DNA of 64,000 nt from Paenibacillus guangzhouensis (GCF_009363075.1 NZ_CP045293.1:4954501-5018500); one strand, 5' to 3'. Shown: positions 35,776-45,035, numbered from the stretch's first letter. Program-made: numbers and translations. The notes: a model not told the origin generated them from the letters alone.

Positions 35776-37070
35776 ACATCTAAGCTGCTGTTGGTGGCAC
35801 GTCTGTGTCGCAATGGATACGCATAGAAGAAAATAAGTCCAATCAGCAGCGCCAGAATCGGGATCCCGCTTAACATCCAGCGGATCCCGGCGGCAACGCT
35901 GTCCGGCTGCACCGTACTCGCGGCATTATAGCCGCTTCGTTCCAAGACGAACCCCATCACAACCGCCTGCAGGGACACACCCCACCGTACAATAAACCCA
36001 TTCATGCCGTAATACATTCCTTCCCGACGTTCACCCGTACGGCGCTCATCTTCATCAATGACTTCCGCCAGCATCACATCGAGCAAGACCATGACGCCTG
36101 CCAGTACCGCACCAAATGCGCCTGCCGTTGCAATCACACCCACAATGCTGCCAACCCACATGAACGGAAGAAGGGCCGCAATGAGCAATACTGTCGTCGT
36201 AATGGCGATGAATCGCGTTCCGAAGCGCGCAATACCACGACTCCAAGGATAGATGAGAAGCATCGCGACAACGAATATGGATCCGAGCATCACCGTATTC
36301 ATCGTATCTGCTTCATGCAGTACATATTTGGTGAAGAACGGAATCGCGGCTGGCAGCAGGGCAAAACAGAACTGAACGCAAAAGCTTCCAAGGACATAGC
36401 GGACAAACGCTTTATTTGTTGCCGTATGGCGAATCGCTTGACCGACGGAGAAGGTGACGACCTTGACATCTGGCTTCTCCTTCGAGCCAAGCCAGGAAAT
36501 GAAGAAGAATACGGCGACAATGACACCGAAGAGCATCCCCATGCTCCCCCAACCCATCTTCGTGTAGAGCAGAGGTGGAATCGCCACGCCGACGATCATC
36601 CCAATAATCCCGAACAATTGACGCCACGAAGACGCCGTCGCGCGATCTCGCAGGGAGATGAACATCTCCGGGAACAAGGCCGTCCAGTTCAAGACGAGCA
36701 TGACAGAGACCATATCGTACAGCATGACCGTAATGAGGAAGTACCAGAACAACGCTTCCCCTTCGACGAACGGTGTCCAGATCAGTGTAAATAAAAGTGC
36801 GACCGGCACGATCCCGGCAAGGATATAAGGCTTCCTGCGGCCCCACCGCGAGGAAGTACGGTCAGAGAGATGGCCGAAAATCGGATTCATGACGGCACAT
36901 ACAATGCCATGGAAGACCATGGCGATACTAATAAGCGCAGGGCGTACACCAAGATGATCCACATAATAGAAAACCGCATATGTCGCGAACATCTGCGCGA
37001 CGAGATTAACAGGAAAATTGCCGCTGCAATAGGCAAGAATATGCCGAATGGACAACCGATGGGTCTGCAT
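35772..37070 (-). CDS. Glycoside-pentoside-hexuronide (GPH) sugar transporter
   Basis: A 432-residue, 12-helix cation:sugar symporter of the MelB type. GHLSDRTSSRWGRRKPYI and LDVMLAEVIDEDERRTGERREG are family markers. It lies 13 nt after the ChbG-type deacetylase gene, so it probably imports the sugar that enzyme acts on or its oligomer. AAAGGAG lies about 8 nt before the ATG at 37070; an ATG two codons earlier is too close. Confidence 0.9.
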   Translation of the reverse strand: MQTHRLSIRHILAYCSGNFPVNLVAQMFATYAVFYYVDHLGVRPALISIAMVFHGIVCAVMNPIFGHLSDRTSSRWGRRKPYILAGIVPVALLFTLIWTPFVEGEALFWYFLITVMLYDMVSVMLVLNWTALFPEMFISLRDRATASSWRQLFGIIGMIVGVAIPPLLYTKMGWGSMGMLFGVIVAVFFFISWLGSKEKPDVKVVTFSVGQAIRHTATNKAFVRYVLGSFCVQFCFALLPAAIPFFTKYVLHEADTMNTVMLGSIFVVAMLLIYPWSRGIARFGTRFIAITTTVLLIAALLPFMWVGSIVGVIATAGAFGAVLAGVMVLLDVMLAEVIDEDERRTGERREGMYYGMNGFIVRWGVSLQAVVMGFVLERSGYNAASTVQPDSVAAGIRWMLSGIPILALLIGLIFFYAYPLRHRRATNSSLDV

Positions 37071-37083
37071 ATGCATCTCTCCT

Positions 37084-37989
37084 TTATGAACTGCGCTGCG
37101 AATCCATCAGATCGCGCCACGAGATAATTCGAATGCCCGCTTCCTGAATGGTCTGCCGAATCAATGGGTCTTGGAATAATTCCGCCTCCATCCCGCGCTT
37201 CGCGGCATGCGGGCTAATTGCTTCAAGTTCGTCCGTCACAAAGGCGGGATGGATGATGAGCTCCGTTAAGCCCGGCCGAATGTTCCAAAGCAGATCGGCC
37301 ATTTGCTGTCTAACGTTCGTATACGTATCGCCTTCCTCTAATGGATACGGCAGCGACACGAGATCGTCGATCATCCGTACGCCCCGCTCCTCGGCAAGCT
37401 GAATGCGAGCCGTCGCCATAGGCAGGAGCGCTTCCGGGAACGATGGATCTTCGATCATGCGGCATGGGAGTCGCAGCGGCAATCCGTAATGGACGCACGC
37501 TTCCGTGACCGTCTCCAGGAAATCGCGCCCTGTCGCGAGGCCATACAAGCTGCCCATGTGAATGTCCAGATGTGTCGGCTGGATGCCTAAGCTAATCGCA
37601 TACTCAATCTGGGCGTATATCTCGCGGTGTACCTCTTCCGCATCCGCTTGCTTCTCGAACGACTGGCAATCTCTTGGGAAGTACTTTTCTTCGTCGAGCA
37701 GCGATGATGCGGTGTCCCGGCCGGATACCGGCCCCCAGCGATACCCTTCCCACTCGCTCGTAAAGGTAAGATGCACGCCAATATCGAGCTGCGGGTTGTT
37801 TTTGCAGAACACTGCTGCTTGCTTCGCCCACGGGCAGGGCATCATCACCGTAGCGGAAGAAATGTCACCTGCAAGCAGAAGCTTCTCGACCGCCGCATTC
37901 GCTGAGCGGCACATCCCAAAATCGTCCGCATTCACGATCAAGAGCTTTTCTTCTGCGCTATATCCTAATTTTTCTGATTGCAAAGCCAT
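37084..37989 (-). CDS. ChbG/HpnK (YdjC) family carbohydrate deacetylase
   Basis: A 301-residue metal-dependent deacetylase. E. coli ChbG removes an acetyl group from chitooligosaccharides so that they can be used. Expected metal and catalytic residues are in IVNADDFGMC, DIGVHLTF and THLDIHMG. AAAGGAGGG lies just before the ATG. It begins a two-gene operon with the GPH transporter, with a cre-like site in front, suggesting carbon-source control of amino-sugar use. Confidence 0.88.
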   Translation of the reverse strand: MALQSEKLGYSAEEKLLIVNADDFGMCRSANAAVEKLLLAGDISSATVMMPCPWAKQAAVFCKNNPQLDIGVHLTFTSEWEGYRWGPVSGRDTASSLLDEEKYFPRDCQSFEKQADAEEVHREIYAQIEYAISLGIQPTHLDIHMGSLYGLATGRDFLETVTEACVHYGLPLRLPCRMIEDPSFPEALLPMATARIQLAEERGVRMIDDLVSLPYPLEEGDTYTNVRQQMADLLWNIRPGLTELIIHPAFVTDELEAISPHAAKRGMEAELFQDPLIRQTIQEAGIRIISWRDLMDSQRSS

Positions 37990-38037
37990 AGCTGTCCCTC
38001 CTTTATATTCCTACATATCCTTAATATACAATTTATG

Positions 38038-38051
38038 TGGAAACGCGTACA
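38038..38051 (-). promoter_or_regulatory. cre-like site upstream of chbG operon
   Basis: TGGAAACGCGTACA fits the CcpA cre pattern TGNAANCGNWNNCA at all but one position. It lies about 50 bp upstream of the deacetylase start, over the likely promoter (TATATT on the minus strand near 38027). Confidence 0.55.
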
Positions 38052-38116
38052 GAATATGTTCTACATGGGAGCTGTTTACAAGGATAGGAGCTCGATCCTA
38101 GGGATCGAGTTCATAC

Positions 38117-38936
38117 CAGTTAATGTGCTAGGCGTGAGGCGAAATGAGGGAATTAACTGCAAAAAGGCAGTTATTTGGGCTCAGAGTAAGCCGGAATGGG
38201 TGGATTAACTGCAAAAAAGCAGTTATTTCGCTCAAAGTGAGGCGGAATGAGGGAATTAACTGCAAAAAGGCAGTTATTTTGCTCAGAGTGAGGCGGAATG
38301 AGGGAATTAACTGCAAAAAGGCAGTTATTTGAGCTCAGAGTGAGGTGGAATAGGTGAATGAACTGCAAAAAAGCAGTTAGTTGAGCTCAAAGTGAGGCGG
38401 AATGGGTGAATGAACTGCAAAAAAGCAGTTATTTCGCTCGGAGCGAGGTTGGATGGGTGAATGAACTGCAAAAAAGCAGTTATTTTGCTCAGAGTGAGCC
38501 GGAATGAGGAAATTAACTGCAAAAAGGCAGTTATTTGAGCTCGGAGCGAGGTGGAATGAGGGAATTAACTGCAAAAAAGCAGTTATTTCGCTCGGAGTGA
38601 GGTGGAATAGGTGAATTAACTGCAAAAAGGCAGTTATTTTACTTGGAGCGAGGTGGAATGGGTGAATGAACTGCAAAAAAGCAGTTATTTTGCTCAGAGT
38701 GAGCCGGAATGAGGAAATTAACTGCAAAAAAGCAGTTATTTGGGCTCAGAGTGAGCCGGAATGAGGAAATTAACTGCAAAAAAGCAGTTATTTGGGCTCA
38801 GAGTGAGCCGGAATGAGGAAATTAACTGCAAAAAAGCAGTTATTTGGGCTCAGAGTGAGCCGGAACGGACGAATTAACTGCAAAAAAGCAGTTATTTGGG
38901 CTCAGAGTGAGCCGGAACGGACGAATTAACTGCAAA
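38117..38936. repeat. Tandem array, 16 units of 51-52 bp with palindromes
   Basis: AACTGC recurs 16 times at 38155, 38207, 38258, 38309, 38361, 38413, 38464, 38515, 38567, 38618, 38669, 38720, 38772, 38824, 38876 and 38928: every step is 51 or 52 bp. Each complete unit has a hairpin (TAACTGC, an A-rich loop, GCAGTTA) and a second element GCTCAGAGTGAGCC, which is self-complementary in several copies. The five right-hand units are nearly identical, the left ones more diverged. It follows a partial unit at the left. Long reading frames across it (for example 38377-38727 minus) are an effect of the repeat and are not called as genes. Confidence 0.93.
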
Positions 38937-38968
38937 AAGACACCCCCATGATCCATGGAGGTGTCTCC
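38936..38968 (-). terminator. Terminator after copCD
   Basis: On the minus strand GAGACACCTCCATG pairs with CATGGGGGTGTCT, followed by TTTTTG. It adjoins the last repeat unit. Confidence 0.9.
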
Positions 38969-38971
38969 TAT

Positions 38972-40876
38972 TCAGCTCATCGGCGGTGACGTCGTAGACA
39001 GGAATCCCGCAACGATGAATATGATGATCGCTAGACATAATTCCGCGCGAATACTGAACATCCAAAGGTTCAACACCCATCCCTCAGCCATACCATGCTC
39101 ACGCTGGAGATACGGCAGAATAACGAATCGTTGAACACCTGCAAGCAGTAGTATCACGATAAACAGGATGATCTTCCACATCAGGGTCTGCCCATAATCC
39201 GAATGGAAAAATGCATCCCAAGTGGTGATCCGTATGAGCGATAAGAGGAGGCCCGTAATCGCTACCGTCGCAATCAGCGGCAGCGCGACTTGTGAGAACC
39301 GGCGTACCGTCTGATGGATCTTCTCCAAATCATCACGCTGCTTCGGAAGGCGCCATACCATGACACCAAGTCCTGCGAGTCCCCCGAACCAGACGACAGC
39401 CATGACAAGATGGAGAAGGTCGAAGGGAACCGTCACGATGCGAATCGAATCATTCGCCCAAGAATGGCCCGTCATCGGGAACGTTACGGCAATCGCCGTG
39501 AGCAGAACTCCCTGCGCCACCATCCGCAGAACAGCATGCTTGGCCAGCGCGAACGAGCTCACGACGAGCACTGCGAGCAATATCGGACGAACCCAGACCA
39601 CTGTACCGATCAACGTCGAACGAAGCAGCACGCCTGTGTTGCTCCACGCCTCCGCATCTAGAGTGCCGCTTGTATTCAGTTGGACCGCAAGCTGCAGCAG
39701 ATGAGCGATCCCCGTACATAGGAACACAAGGATAGCCGCGAAAAATACCATCCGTTCTGTCCTGTCAGTGAAGATACGATGCGCAAGGTTGTCAGCAGGC
39801 ACACGATCTTTGACCAACAAAAACGAGCGAACATACCAGATCCCGCCAATGGCAGACATCGCGAACAATTCGATGACGCGCAGCAGCTTGTTCCAATCGA
39901 ACGTGATGCCGCTGTCATCCATACCTTCCATATCCCCCATGTCCATCCCATCCATATCATGATGCGAATGATCCATGCCGGACATTTCTTCAGAATCGTT
40001 AGAGCTTCCTTGTGAGGAGGGCGTACTGTCAACAGACGCACTTTTATTCGCTCCAACAGCCTCCCCGTCACCGTTCGCTGGCGTCCCATCCTTCGATGGT
40101 TCATCACCCTGATCTGCACTGGCAGAAGAAGCGCCACCCGTCGCTACTTCCGTCAGACCCGCCGAGGGTGATCCCACCGCTGCAGATTCTGACGATTCCG
40201 TATCAGCCGCCAGAGTCTCTTGACCCGGAATTATCACTTTCCCTTTGTCTCTCACATGTTCAGGAGCGATGGCCTGAATACGTTTCTCCGACGTCACTTG
40301 CCCCTTAGACTTCGAAGTCGCTGTATCCTCAGCTTTACCGGAAACGTCCGGCTTCGGTGAAGTAGGCTGCTGCGGCTTCTTGTCTGGCGATTTCGATACG
40401 TCCGTGGAAGGATTCACCGCAGTAGTACCCGCGTCCGAATTCAACTGCCCCGAATCGGTGGGCGTATCCCCATCGAGTGAGATCGTGTCATGCGGACGTA
40501 CCTTATCCAATTTCACGCCAACAGCGAACCGGAAGGACCCTTCAGTCACATGCGTATCCACGGAGAGCACCTGCCATTTGACCTTGTAGACACCATCCGC
40601 CAAATCCGATGAAGGCGTTAAGATCAAGACATTATCATTCTCCGTCGACAGCTTCACCGGCACAGCAACGCCGGATCCCGACGACAGCGTCGCCGTGCTC
40701 AAATCACTGTTAATATTCTCCGTATAGGTGATTCTGATCTCACGCGGCGCACGAGATAACTCGGATTCCGCGGCCGGGCTCGAACGCTGAATCTGTGCAT
40801 GGGCATCCACGCCTTGTGGGAACAAGACGAATAGGACCAGCACACCTACGAGCCACCCGATATGGAATTTCTTCAT
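38972..40876 (-). CDS. CopC-CopD fusion copper protein (YcnJ-like)
   Basis: A 634-residue membrane protein for copper uptake or resistance. After a signal peptide ending VDA the mature protein begins HAQIQRSSPA, whose His1 is the expected Cu(II) ligand of CopC; DTHVTEGSFRF carries further ligands (CopC domain to about 125). A long Ser/Asp/Thr-rich linker (about 130-320) ends in a Met/His/Asp-rich stretch (GMDHSHHDMDGMDMG) that should bind copper. Eight membrane segments of a CopD domain complete it. It follows the DUF4198-like gene by some 60 bp, on the same strand. Confidence 0.9.
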   Translation of the reverse strand: MKKFHIGWLVGVLVLFVLFPQGVDAHAQIQRSSPAAESELSRAPREIRITYTENINSDLSTATLSSGSGVAVPVKLSTENDNVLILTPSSDLADGVYKVKWQVLSVDTHVTEGSFRFAVGVKLDKVRPHDTISLDGDTPTDSGQLNSDAGTTAVNPSTDVSKSPDKKPQQPTSPKPDVSGKAEDTATSKSKGQVTSEKRIQAIAPEHVRDKGKVIIPGQETLAADTESSESAAVGSPSAGLTEVATGGASSASADQGDEPSKDGTPANGDGEAVGANKSASVDSTPSSQGSSNDSEEMSGMDHSHHDMDGMDMGDMEGMDDSGITFDWNKLLRVIELFAMSAIGGIWYVRSFLLVKDRVPADNLAHRIFTDRTERMVFFAAILVFLCTGIAHLLQLAVQLNTSGTLDAEAWSNTGVLLRSTLIGTVVWVRPILLAVLVVSSFALAKHAVLRMVAQGVLLTAIAVTFPMTGHSWANDSIRIVTVPFDLLHLVMAVVWFGGLAGLGVMVWRLPKQRDDLEKIHQTVRRFSQVALPLIATVAITGLLLSLIRITTWDAFFHSDYGQTLMWKIILFIVILLLAGVQRFVILPYLQREHGMAEGWVLNLWMFSIRAELCLAIIIFIVAGFLSTTSPPMS

Positions 40877-40939
40877 GTTCTCTATCCACCCCCAAAACGG
40901 CAAAGAGCCGCCATACATTATGCGGCCCCTCCCTATCTA

Positions 40940-41995
40940 TTACTTCGTAAAGATCAATACGGCGGAACGCAATTCGCCCACAGCATTCAATACTTCGACC
41001 TTCGCGCCAGCCGCTTCTGTCGCTGTACGAAGTCCAACTGAGCCCGTCCCTTTATAGTCTACCTGAACATGCTCACGAACAAACGCCGCATCGACCATCG
41101 TCACACCATTTTTCACCGTAAGGCCTTGCGCCTCAACAACCTTGCCGTTCACATAGACCGTAGGCACACCGCTCGCTTTGCCTGGCACGACAGCTGAGCC
41201 ATTCTGCACAATGAATGTCATCGTCGCTTCATAGCTGACACTATTGTATTGGCCTTCTACCTTCTCATCCGTCGAAGGCTTCGCACGCACTAAATAGTAA
41301 TCGGCAGCACCTGTCTTGAACGTAATGATGCCGTTGCTGTCCGTCTTCAGCTTCTGCGAATCGGACGTTGTCCGCTGGATAATCGATACATCGGTATTGG
41401 CTAGAGGTTTATCTTTCAAGAGTAATTGAATCTGCACCTCTTGATCCGGCTTCACCGATGCCGGGTTGAACTTCGGAACAAGCTCGGCACGATCCGGCGT
41501 GACATGGGCCTGGAATCCTGTTAAGCTCTGCACGCGTTGAGCAAGAGGAATATCTGCCACGGCTACGAACGACTTCGCGCTGCGTAACGTCCGGCTGGAC
41601 ACCTCGCCGTTTTTGAAAATGCTGTCACCTTCCGCTGAGATAATGTATGCCCCCGGAGCAGATGCCGAGAACTTCGTAATAAAGTCGTTGTTGATGCCGG
41701 CATTCGCGTCTTCTTTTTCCTCACCAGTATAAAAGATCGTGGATGTAATGTCTGCTTTTTTACCTGCTGGTGTCGTCACGTACACTTTCGTCGTATCCGT
41801 GCTCCATTTACCTGCAATTCGGTAACTGGCATGCTCATTCGTATGGTTGCCGAGCATAAGATCCACATAGCTGACTTCGCCGGATGCAACAATAGGTGCG
41901 TTCGTCTGCGACCAGCCGTCATGCGCCGAGACTGGAAACGCTGCTGCTGTGAGTAATAAGGTAGACATCGCGAGTACTGCTAATTTCTTTTTCAT
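40940..41995 (-). CDS. Exported DUF4198-like protein with stalk domain
   Basis: A 351-residue secreted protein (signal peptide cleaved near FPVSA, then HDGWSQ). Residues about 25-260 resemble DUF4198/NikM-type metal-handling exported proteins; the C-terminal 80 residues (VYVNGKVVEAQGLTVKNGVTMV) look like a copper-amine-oxidase-type stalk. It precedes the CopCD gene, so a periplasm-side copper or cobalt/nickel role is likely but unproven. GGGAGG lies 6 nt before ATG 41995; another ATG one codon up is nearer. Confidence 0.72.
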   Translation of the reverse strand: MKKKLAVLAMSTLLLTAAAFPVSAHDGWSQTNAPIVASGEVSYVDLMLGNHTNEHASYRIAGKWSTDTTKVYVTTPAGKKADITSTIFYTGEEKEDANAGINNDFITKFSASAPGAYIISAEGDSIFKNGEVSSRTLRSAKSFVAVADIPLAQRVQSLTGFQAHVTPDRAELVPKFNPASVKPDQEVQIQLLLKDKPLANTDVSIIQRTTSDSQKLKTDSNGIITFKTGAADYYLVRAKPSTDEKVEGQYNSVSYEATMTFIVQNGSAVVPGKASGVPTVYVNGKVVEAQGLTVKNGVTMVDAAFVREHVQVDYKGTGSVGLRTATEAAGAKVEVLNAVGELRSAVLIFTK

Positions 41996-42178
41996 CATAG
42001 ACCTCCCAGATCCATCTATCGAATATGTAACGCTCCATTCATGTCGATTTCAAGCATATAGCAATTCAGAAATGATGAATATCACCCGATCGGGCTATTA
42101 TTGTTACCGAGTTGTGACATCAGCCTAGGAATATGAACGAAAAGAACGCCCTCATGCGATAGAAGGACGCTCCAACAT

Positions 42179-42207
42179 TTGATATGAACAGGGTTATTTC
42201 ATATAAT
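42179..42207 (+). promoter_or_regulatory. Sigma-A promoter of 72-residue gene
   Basis: TTGATA (42179-42184), 17 nt, TATAAT (42202-42207), 37 bp ahead of the ATG. Confidence 0.85.
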
Positions 42208-42243
42208 AACAATTATCTCTAGCATCAAGGAGCTGAACACATC

Positions 42244-42462
42244 ATGGGTTTTACCGGCATCACCGATTTCATCAACGAACTTAAAGAAGCGATTAACAGT
42301 ATTAAAGACACCACAACGAATTCCATTAACGGGATTAATCAACAGATCGAGACGATCAGCAATCATATCCATACTATGAACATTCTTCTTATGATTCTCA
42401 TCGGGGTAAGCGTGCTGCGATTAGGGTTTAGCATTTACAGTTTCGCAAAAAGGAATAAATAG
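42244..42462 (+). CDS. 72-residue membrane-anchored amphipathic protein
   Basis: The N-terminal 43 residues are an amphipathic helix with Ile/Leu every three to four residues (NELKEAINSIKDTTTNSING, then QQIETISNHI). A single membrane helix (about 44-64) and a basic end (FAKRNK) follow. It has its own near-consensus promoter and an AAGGAG site about 11 nt from the start. The shape recalls small coiled-coil membrane proteins such as holins or stress peptides, but no family is recognised. It is convergent with the MFS exporter gene, 9 bp away. Confidence 0.7.
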   Translation: MGFTGITDFINELKEAINSIKDTTTNSINGINQQIETISNHIHTMNILLMILIGVSVLRLGFSIYSFAKRNK

Positions 42463-42471
42463 GACCGCTGA

Positions 42472-43716
42472 TCATACGTGTGACTCGAATCCCTTCTCCA
42501 TCGAAGGTGCGGCTGCTGCGGCCTTCCCACGGAACATCATGTAGCAGATACAACCACCGAGGACGATGAACAATCCTCCGCAGACCACGAGCAGGCGAAT
42601 CGGCAGCACCGCGTAGATCCAACCGGTCGAGACGAGTGCGATGGTCATAAGACCGATCAGCGTTGTCTGGAACGTCATACTCACACGCCCTTGGTAAGCG
42701 TAGTCGACTTTGGTCTGCATTAAGGTCGCCATCCCGATATTCAGCGCAATTTGCCCGAGACTGAATACGACCAGCCCGGCTGCTGTCGCTAACAAATGCG
42801 GATAGAGCACCATTGACCCTAGCCCGATCCCCATCACGATCATGCCATAGGAGACGAATTTGTCGAACGACAACTTCATGCGCTGCACGAGCAGGGTACA
42901 AACGAGCATGCTGATGCCTTGCACGGACACGAGCACCGCCATCATCGTCTCCGGCAGCCCCAGGAAGTCCGTCACGATGAAAATTTCGAGCACATCAATC
43001 ATCCCCGCCCCGAATCCAACGAATGCTGCACCGAACAAGATCGGACGAACCGTCGGATGATGGAACGCATAGCGCATACCGTTGGTCAAATCCTCCCACA
43101 CCGAACGCAACCCCGTCTTCTCTTCTTCCCCCTGCTCCTCCGTTGCCGTCACGCGGATGCTCGAAGTGATACCTGCACTAATCATGAACAAGACAAATAC
43201 GAGCAGAAACGTCCATCCTGGGCCTAAGAACATATAGAGCGAAGTCCCAACCGCCGGTCCGAGCATAAGCATGGCGCTGAGCGATAATTGGCGAAGGCTT
43301 GCCGCGGTCTTCCGATCCTCTTCCGGGACGAACTGCATCGTGAACGAACTCCCTGGTGCTCGGAAGAACAGCGTGCAGATCGATGAGAGAAACGCCGCCA
43401 GATACAACAACCAGACAGCATGCACCATATAAGCCAGCGTGAATACCCCCATCATTAAGGCACGGCACATATTCGCACCGACGATTGTCTTCTTCCGATT
43501 CCAGCGATCCGCCATCACCCCAACGATCGGACCCAGTACGAAAATCGGTACATATTCTGCGAACAATACCCCCGACATCGCAATCGGAGAATGATTGGAC
43601 AGATTCAACACAAGATACATCACTGCCATATTACGAATCCAGTCTCCAAGCTCTGAGAACCACGTTCCGAACCAGTATCTACGGAATAGCTTGTTACGCC
43701 CCAAAAATTGAATCAT
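42472..43716 (-). CDS. MFS efflux transporter
   Basis: A 414-residue, 12-helix major facilitator of the macrolide-efflux/enterobactin-exporter kind (GDWIRNMAVMYLVLN, GVMADRWNRKKTIV, FFRAPGSSFTMQFVPEEDR). It follows the ArsR-type regulator by 15 nt and shares its promoter. Pairing with a dedicated repressor suggests induced export of a toxic compound; the compound is unknown. Confidence 0.85.
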   Translation of the reverse strand: MIQFLGRNKLFRRYWFGTWFSELGDWIRNMAVMYLVLNLSNHSPIAMSGVLFAEYVPIFVLGPIVGVMADRWNRKKTIVGANMCRALMMGVFTLAYMVHAVWLLYLAAFLSSICTLFFRAPGSSFTMQFVPEEDRKTAASLRQLSLSAMLMLGPAVGTSLYMFLGPGWTFLLVFVLFMISAGITSSIRVTATEEQGEEEKTGLRSVWEDLTNGMRYAFHHPTVRPILFGAAFVGFGAGMIDVLEIFIVTDFLGLPETMMAVLVSVQGISMLVCTLLVQRMKLSFDKFVSYGMIVMGIGLGSMVLYPHLLATAAGLVVFSLGQIALNIGMATLMQTKVDYAYQGRVSMTFQTTLIGLMTIALVSTGWIYAVLPIRLLVVCGGLFIVLGGCICYMMFRGKAAAAAPSMEKGFESHV

Positions 43717-43731
43717 CGCAGCACCGCCTTT

Positions 43732-44331
43732 TTAAGGTGATTGAATATACGCCGATAATAACATCCGAGAAATACGGGTATCGGGTCCTTCCGGGTCTTC
43801 CAGTTGAGCCCACTTCTCCATCAATTGTCTCATTTCTTCAACCATTTGCTTATGCTTCTCTTCCGTGAGACTCAATAGGCTACCACTCATGAACGTCCCG
43901 TGCCCGCGTTCGGTCTTCTTGCTCTTCTTCTGTTCATCCTTCCGCTCGACCTCTTGCAAGAACCCTTCCTGATAATCGCGAAAATACGATTTCGTAATCA
44001 GATATTCACCGGACTTCTCACCCTCTTGCGGCGCCTCGTCTTCCTTCAGCCGAATGTGAATCTGCTTCGCAACAGGCAAATAATACTTCTCAATAACGCC
44101 GCCCTTCTCTCTCGTCTCTGTTAAGACGAGCAGCCCTACCTTCGCAAGCTCACGAACATGATAATGCACCTTAGACGCAGGAAGCCCCATCTGATCGGCG
44201 ATCTGCTTCGAAGTTTTCGGCACCTGATCGTCGAAGAGGGAGAATATTTTAATCCGCAGCTTATTGGAGAAAACTTTGGCCTGCACATAAGAAGTAATTT
44301 CATAGACATCTTTATTCGTTGGTTGATTCAT
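43732..44331 (-). CDS. ArsR-type winged-helix regulator
   Basis: A 199-residue DNA-binding protein with an N-terminal winged helix (about 20-90; TSKQIADQMGLPASKVHYHVRELAKVGLL) and a long charged helical C-terminus (about 115-185), probably for dimer formation or effector binding. There is no CxC metal site, so a metal sensor of the classical ArsR kind is unlikely. A palindrome right after its promoter suggests that it represses itself and the exporter gene. Confidence 0.85.
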   Translation of the reverse strand: MNQPTNKDVYEITSYVQAKVFSNKLRIKIFSLFDDQVPKTSKQIADQMGLPASKVHYHVRELAKVGLLVLTETREKGGVIEKYYLPVAKQIHIRLKEDEAPQEGEKSGEYLITKSYFRDYQEGFLQEVERKDEQKKSKKTERGHGTFMSGSLLSLTEEKHKQMVEEMRQLMEKWAQLEDPEGPDTRISRMLLSAYIQSP

Positions 44332-44381
44332 CAGTATTCCACCTCGTTGCGTGATTTCTGGTATAGTTTAATTTTTCTGCT

Positions 44382-44440
44382 CGATCAAACTTTTTTGATC
44401 GGTTTAGAAAGATTGTACGACCAACCCCAAATATTGTCAA
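44382..44440 (-). promoter_or_regulatory. Promoter and palindromic operator of ArsR-MFS operon
   Basis: On the minus strand TTGACA (44440-44435), 17 nt, TACAAT (44417-44412). The inverted repeat CGATCAAA / TTTGATCG (44401-44382, 4 nt centre) covers about +4 to +23. This is the classic place for a repressor site. Confidence 0.85.
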
Positions 44441-44483
44441 TTCATTTTAAATAAAAATGAAAAAAATGGGCTAATAACCAAAT

Positions 44484-44518
44484 AAAAAACGCCTCTCCGC
44501 CGCTCGCAGAAAGACGCT
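44484..44518 (-). terminator. Terminator after small membrane genes
   Basis: On the minus strand an imperfect GC hairpin (GCGTCTTTCTGC with GGCGGAGAGGCG) is followed by TTTTTT. Confidence 0.75.
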
Positions 44519-44520
44519 TC

Positions 44521-44757
44521 TCAAATCAAAATATAGACAAAGAAGTAAATCGCCGTAATTAGTTGGATTGATATGTTTGTTGTTGTGCAGAATCGTTCGG
44601 TGAGCTTACCAAGATACGGACTGATATAACGATAGAATAGGAAGAATAAACCAAATTGGGCGATGTAGAATAATATCTCGTAAGGGATCAAATGCTGCAG
44701 TGGCTCATTGAGCTTGATCAGGATGAATGAAATGGCAACGAATTCCAGAATAGGCAT
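44521..44757 (-). CDS. Small membrane protein, 78 residues
   Basis: Mostly hydrophobic, with about three membrane segments (2-16, 26-45, 58-78). AAGGAC lies 7 nt before the ATG. It follows the 86-residue membrane gene by 17 nt, so both are co-transcribed. Not recognised. Confidence 0.65.
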   Translation of the reverse strand: MPILEFVAISFILIKLNEPLQHLIPYEILFYIAQFGLFFLFYRYISPYLGKLTERFCTTTNISIQLITAIYFFVYILI

Positions 44758-44774
44758 TTCGTTTGTCCTTCATC

Positions 44775-45035
44775 TCACCCTCCGCGCCCCAGCATTTGAA
44801 CACAGTTGGTCGTGATGATGATGAACATGACGATCATGAACGTATTGAACTTCACTTCGCCATACATCAACCCTTGCATGCCAATGGCGATCGCTCCTCC
44901 AAGTGAGAGAAGGATCATCATCTTCGCAATTCGGCGCTGTGGGTGCTGCTCGTGTCTTGTTAGCCAGAACAAAAGCCCCACCGCAAGCAAGGCGAATCCT
45001 ACTACAAGTGCTACCGCTATGATTAATCCTGCCAC
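44775..45035 (-). CDS. Small membrane protein, 86 residues
   Basis: Three likely membrane segments (about 3-26, 38-58, 64-80) around a basic loop RHEQHPQRRIAK. AAGGAGG is 7 nt before the GTG at 45035; a TTG one codon earlier is also in frame. Together with the next gene it forms a small two-gene unit of unknown role. Confidence 0.65.
   Translation of the reverse strand: MAGLIIAVALVVGFALLAVGLLFWLTRHEQHPQRRIAKMMILLSLGGAIAIGMQGLMYGEVKFNTFMIVMFIIITTNCVQMLGRGG

Noticed and set aside
38128-38727. Several open frames over the repeat array (for example 38144-38332 plus and 38377-38727 minus)
   Set aside because: They translate the 51-52 bp repeat in different frames, have no consistent ribosome-binding site, and occur on both strands. 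They are by-products of the repeat.
38117-38936. CRISPR array
   Set aside because: Whole units are repeated in tandem with only gradual drift; there are no unique spacers between constant repeats and no cas genes.
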